Below, in pieces: positions 6,910 through 8,410 of a DNA stretch of 8,410 nt. Origin of the DNA: CAYPHJ01 sp964410485 (lineage in GTDB: Bacteria; Desulfobacterota; Binatia; UBA9968); contig CAYPHJ010000154.1 of assembly GCA_964410485.1 (NCBI GenBank), forward strand, positions 1-8,410. The letters are read 5' to 3'. How positions within the stretch are numbered: the stretch's first letter is position 1; each line of letters starts with the position of its first letter. A program made the translations under genes and the position numbers. Under the pieces are notes generated by a model that searched no databases, was not told the DNA's origin, and saw nothing but the letters and a program-made list of their open reading frames with translations.

Positions 6910-7790
6910 GCAAAACAAGTAAAAGTCACGACCACGGTCACGAACACGACCACGATCATGAACACGAACACGGCCACACACATCGGCATGGCCATGGCCA
7001 CAAGACTCGGTTTCATGATCCCAAGCACGCTGCCGAATTCGATCGGCGCAGCACGAGCCCTATCCGGGACGCTCTGACGACCAAACTGATCGAAATGCTC
7101 GTGTTACAGGGGAACGAGTTGGTGCTCGACGTTGCGACCGGCACCGGACGCGTGGCGCGCCCGTTATCGCGGCATATCAAATCGGGCCGCATCGTCGGAG
7201 TCGATCAGGCTCTGGCGATGCTCAATGTCGGACACAAGCACGAAGAGCCTATTCCCGCCTATTGGCAGGCGGCGGGTGAGGCCGACAAGCTCCCTTTCAA
7301 ATCCAACATCTTCGATCGTGCCTTCGTGTCTTTTAGTTTGCACCACTTTGGCAACAGGGAGGCCGTAGTCAAGGAAGTCCTGAGGGCGCTGAAACCCGGT
7401 GCCCGCTTCGTGGTGCTCGATCCGGTCATCGAGGAGGCGCGCGGTGCAATCGATGTCGCCCTCGAGAGCAAAATCAATCAGGTCTTCCGCCGCACTCATG
7501 GCAGCCAGTTTCGCTTTCACACGTCGAACAGCATTCAACGCTTGCTTATGAAGGCCGGCTTCCGTGTTCCCCGCAGTAGTGTTTTGACCTTTTCCTTCGA
7601 ACAGGAAGGCATGGAGGGCATTCCTACGGGGCGCCATTGGCTGGAGGCCGCAGAGGAGTTGGAAACGGAAGCCCCCGAGTTGGCCGAGCGTATGAAAAAG
7701 AATTACTTCACCTGGCACAAGCACGATGATCATGTGCATGTCAAAGGGAGTTTTCCCTACGCGTTGATCTGCGGGGTTAAGCCGGAATAG
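6906..7790 (+). CDS. Class I SAM-dependent methyltransferase with a histidine-rich N-terminal metal-binding strip
   Basis: This 294-residue protein has a UbiE/Methyltransf_11-like core. Motif I is VLDVATGTGRVARPL (73-87), the acidic residue after strand 2 is D100 in VGVDQALAML, LPF lies at 129-131, and LKPGARFVVLDP (162-173) is the post-motif strand. Residues 8-32 carry 13 histidines at every second position, alternating with Asp, Glu, Gly, Thr and Arg, as in the nickel- or zinc-binding tails of metallochaperones and transporters. A second cluster, HKHDDHVHV (271-279), lies near the C-terminus. By inference the protein binds a transition metal or uses one as a signal; the methyl acceptor is unknown. 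The start overlaps the EVE stop (ATGA) with GAAGGGA upstream at 6889-6895. A start after the strip is unlikely because the next Met is residue 64, too close to motif I. Confidence 0.88.
   Translation: MSKTSKSHDHGHEHDHDHEHEHGHTHRHGHGHKTRFHDPKHAAEFDRRSTSPIRDALTTKLIEMLVLQGNELVLDVATGTGRVARPLSRHIKSGRIVGVDQALAMLNVGHKHEEPIPAYWQAAGEADKLPFKSNIFDRAFVSFSLHHFGNREAVVKEVLRALKPGARFVVLDPVIEEARGAIDVALESKINQVFRRTHGSQFRFHTSNSIQRLLMKAGFRVPRSSVLTFSFEQEGMEGIPTGRHWLEAAEELETEAPELAERMKKNYFTWHKHDDHVHVKGSFPYALICGVKPE
6927..7001 (+). repeat. Imperfect 6-bp repeat coding for the alternating His strip
   Basis: About twelve degenerate copies of a six-base unit of the form CAYGRN encode the His-X alternation of methyltransferase residues 8-32. 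Both His codons (CAC and CAT) and several partner codons are used. The strip is therefore held by selection on protein sequence or is an old expansion, not a fresh slippage event. Confidence 0.6.
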
Positions 7791-7845
7791 AAGAAGTGGA
7801 GACAAGAACCGCAAAGAACGCAAAGAACGCTGAGTTTACTGCTTA
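7791..7845. repeat. Short AACGCAAAG-rich intergenic repeat
   Basis: Directly after the methyltransferase stop lies ACCGCAAAGAACGCAAAG (within 7808-7826), with the GCAAAGAAC word repeated in tandem. The same wording, CAAGAACGCAAAGAA, occurs at 3768-3782 in the other repeat-filled gap. It appears to be a fragment or degenerate copy of the same dispersed repeat family. No coding sense was seen. Confidence 0.4.
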
Positions 7846-7870
7846 CCCTCTCTTCCCCTTAAGAGATTGT

Positions 7871-7986
7871 GTTGCAATGACCAATTCGCCCCAGTACTGT
7901 CATCCTGAGCAAAGCGAAGGATCTGCTTTTCTCCGTGTTCCATCACAGAAAAGCCTTGGTCGTTGCGCTCAGAATGACATTGCAAC
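7871..7986. repeat. Palindromic repeat with TGTCATYCTGAGC arms, about 116 bp
   Basis: TGTCATCCTGAGC (7898-7910) is matched in inverted order by GCTCAGAATGACA (7967-7979), 12 of 13 positions. Nested inside is a hairpin: GCTTTTCT (7925-7932) with AGAAAAGC (7947-7954), continued by GTG (7935-7937) with CAC (7944-7946) around a 6-nt loop. Outside, GTTGCAATG (7871-7879) pairs with CATTGCAAC (7978-7986), the left side being split by an 18-nt insertion. Elements with this TGTCATCCTGAGC wording are common dispersed intergenic repeats in many environmental bacterial genomes. There is no open frame for a transposase, so this is REP- or MITE-like. Confidence 0.65.
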
Positions 7987-8050
7987 ACCGCCTCTGACGC
8001 GGGAGAGACTCATCGCCCAACTCTTAACCCTCAACTCTCCACTATTCTCT

Positions 8051-8057
8051 AAAGGAG
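8051..8057 (+). promoter_or_regulatory. Strong Shine-Dalgarno before the selenoprotein candidate
   Basis: AAAGGAG at 8051-8057 lies 8 nt before the ATG at 8066, an ideal spacing. It fixes this start codon and shows that the small frame is meant to be translated even though conventional translation gives only 39 residues. Confidence 0.8.
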
Positions 8058-8065
8058 TAACGCCC

Positions 8066-8329
8066 ATGAATAAAGCCGATTTTCGCCAATTTTATCGTGA
8101 TGCTCATGCAGTGACATGTCTGACAGAGCGGGAAAAAATGCTCATGGGCCTGGCCGTGGCGATGATGCGCCTTTGCGACCCTTGAGTGGAGCGCCGCCTT
8201 GCGGACGCAAGAAAAGCCGGAATGACTGAAGAAGAGCTGGATGCGGCAGTCGACGTGATCTCCGCGGTGGATGCGGGAGTGCTTCAATCACTGAATCAGC
8301 GGATCAAGCAGCGCGCCGGCCCAAAATGA
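8066..8329 (+). CDS. Putative selenoprotein: small AhpD/carboxymuconolactone decarboxylase-like protein with CxxU motif
   Basis: Reading through an in-frame TGA at 8183-8185 as selenocysteine gives 87 residues. Before the TGA, CLTEREKMLMGLAVAMMRLC (18-37) matches the helix leading into the AhpD/CMD redox site. After it, VERRLADARKAGMTEEELDA (41-60) and VDVISAVDAGV match the helices that normally follow. The motif is C37-D38-P39-U40, with Sec exactly at the second Cys of the family CxxC. AhpD-type proteins use that pair to reduce peroxides or disulfides in the cytoplasm. The His that usually follows four residues later is replaced by R44. Conventional calling would give a 39-residue stub or miss the gene. 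A nonsense mutation or sequencing error (TGC/TGT to TGA) is the main alternative, but the exact position and the intact downstream frame favour Sec. AhpD-like selenoproteins are known from environmental surveys. No sel genes are in the window. Confidence 0.78.
8191..8211 (+). promoter_or_regulatory. Candidate bacterial SECIS hairpin 3' of the in-frame TGA
   Basis: CTTGC (8198-8202) pairs with GCAAG (8207-8211) around the tetraloop GGAC. Seventeen nt separate the TGA from the loop, and G occupies both of the first two loop positions. This fits the loose bacterial SECIS rules (small loop with a G in its first two positions, about 16-37 nt after the UGA). A competing fold exists: GCGCCGC (8191-8197) with GCGG-A-CGC (8201-8208) around a CTT loop, more GC-rich but with a loop only 12 nt from the TGA and no G in it. 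Confidence 0.45.
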
Positions 8330-8410
8330 CAGGTGGAAACTTCCAAATTCTGCGTTTATTGAAGCTTGCCGCGCAAGGTGTTAGAAAAGACCTCTTCGTG
8401 GTCGCATAGC

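Noticed and set aside
6499..7790. A restriction-modification or defence island built around the EVE protein and the methyltransferase.
   Set aside because: No nuclease, specificity or helicase gene is present, and the methyltransferase lacks the NPPY/DPPY type motifs of DNA amino-methyltransferases and the PCQ motif of cytosine-5 enzymes.
7164..7823. A 219-codon minus-strand frame opposite the methyltransferase.
   Set aside because: It is the antisense shadow of a gene with clear SAM-binding motifs and shows no domain of its own.
8183..8185. Treating the TGA simply as the end of a 39-residue peptide or as a pseudogene break.
   Set aside because: The downstream 47 codons continue the same family in the same frame, and the TGA falls exactly on the redox Cys column. 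A pseudogene or sequencing error remains possible but is less likely.
8326..8409. A 27-codon frame whose ATG overlaps the stop of the selenoprotein candidate (ATGA).
   Set aside because: Too short, no recognisable domain, and the overlap is likely chance in a short stretch.
8333..8410. A second CxxU-like frame after the selenoprotein candidate: GTG start, then KFCVY followed by TGA at 8360-8362 and a CTTGC/GCAAG hairpin.
   Set aside because: The hairpin loop is only 7 nt after the TGA, too close for SECIS rules. There is no good ribosome binding site, no family resemblance, and the window ends before the frame can be judged.

Overview
The window holds eight protein-coding genes and several repeat-rich intergenic gaps. 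It looks like chromosomal DNA of an uncultured environmental bacterium of moderate GC. The gene mix (a beta-oxidation-type enoyl-CoA hydratase, an ExeA-like ATPase, a TetR regulator, endonuclease IV, a DUF885 protein, an EVE protein) and the degenerate intergenic palindromes resemble what is seen in Desulfobacterota/Binatota-like or other deep-branching soil and sediment lineages. That placement is an impression from gene style, not a measured result. No tRNA, rRNA, CRISPR array, transposase or phage gene is visible.

Layout. 159-932 (-) is an enoyl-CoA hydratase. It is divergent, across a 365-nt gap, from 1298-2839 (+), an ExeA/GspA-type AAA ATPase with one transmembrane helix and a C-terminal SH3-like domain. 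3004-3684 (+) is a TetR-family regulator whose probable promoter sits so close to the start codon that the mRNA may be leaderless. 3685-3895 is a degenerate palindromic repeat. 6402-3896 (-) is a two-gene unit, a DUF885 putative metallohydrolase followed by nfo (endonuclease IV), joined by an ATGA stop/start overlap. 6499-7790 (+) is a second two-gene unit, an EVE-domain protein followed by a SAM methyltransferase, again joined by ATGA. The methyltransferase carries an N-terminal strip with 13 strictly alternating histidines. 7791-8065 holds more repeats, including a palindrome with TGTCATYCTGAGC arms.

The most notable item is the last gene, 8066-8329 (+). Conventional translation stops at a TGA after 39 codons. 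The same frame continues without interruption for 47 more codons, and the joined 87-residue product reads as a small AhpD/carboxymuconolactone-decarboxylase-like protein. The TGA falls exactly on the second cysteine of the family's CxxC redox motif (C37-D-P-TGA). The simplest reading is a selenoprotein with a CxxU active site. A small hairpin just 3' of the TGA fits the general bacterial SECIS layout, but a competing fold exists. No selA, selB, selC or selD gene lies in the window, so the host's ability to insert selenocysteine cannot be judged here.

Links between genes are limited. The TetR protein is of a type often tied to acyl-CoA or lipid catabolism and could control the nearby hydratase, but the ATPase gene lies between them and no shared operator is evident. 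The EVE and methyltransferase genes are probably co-translated, as are DUF885 and nfo.
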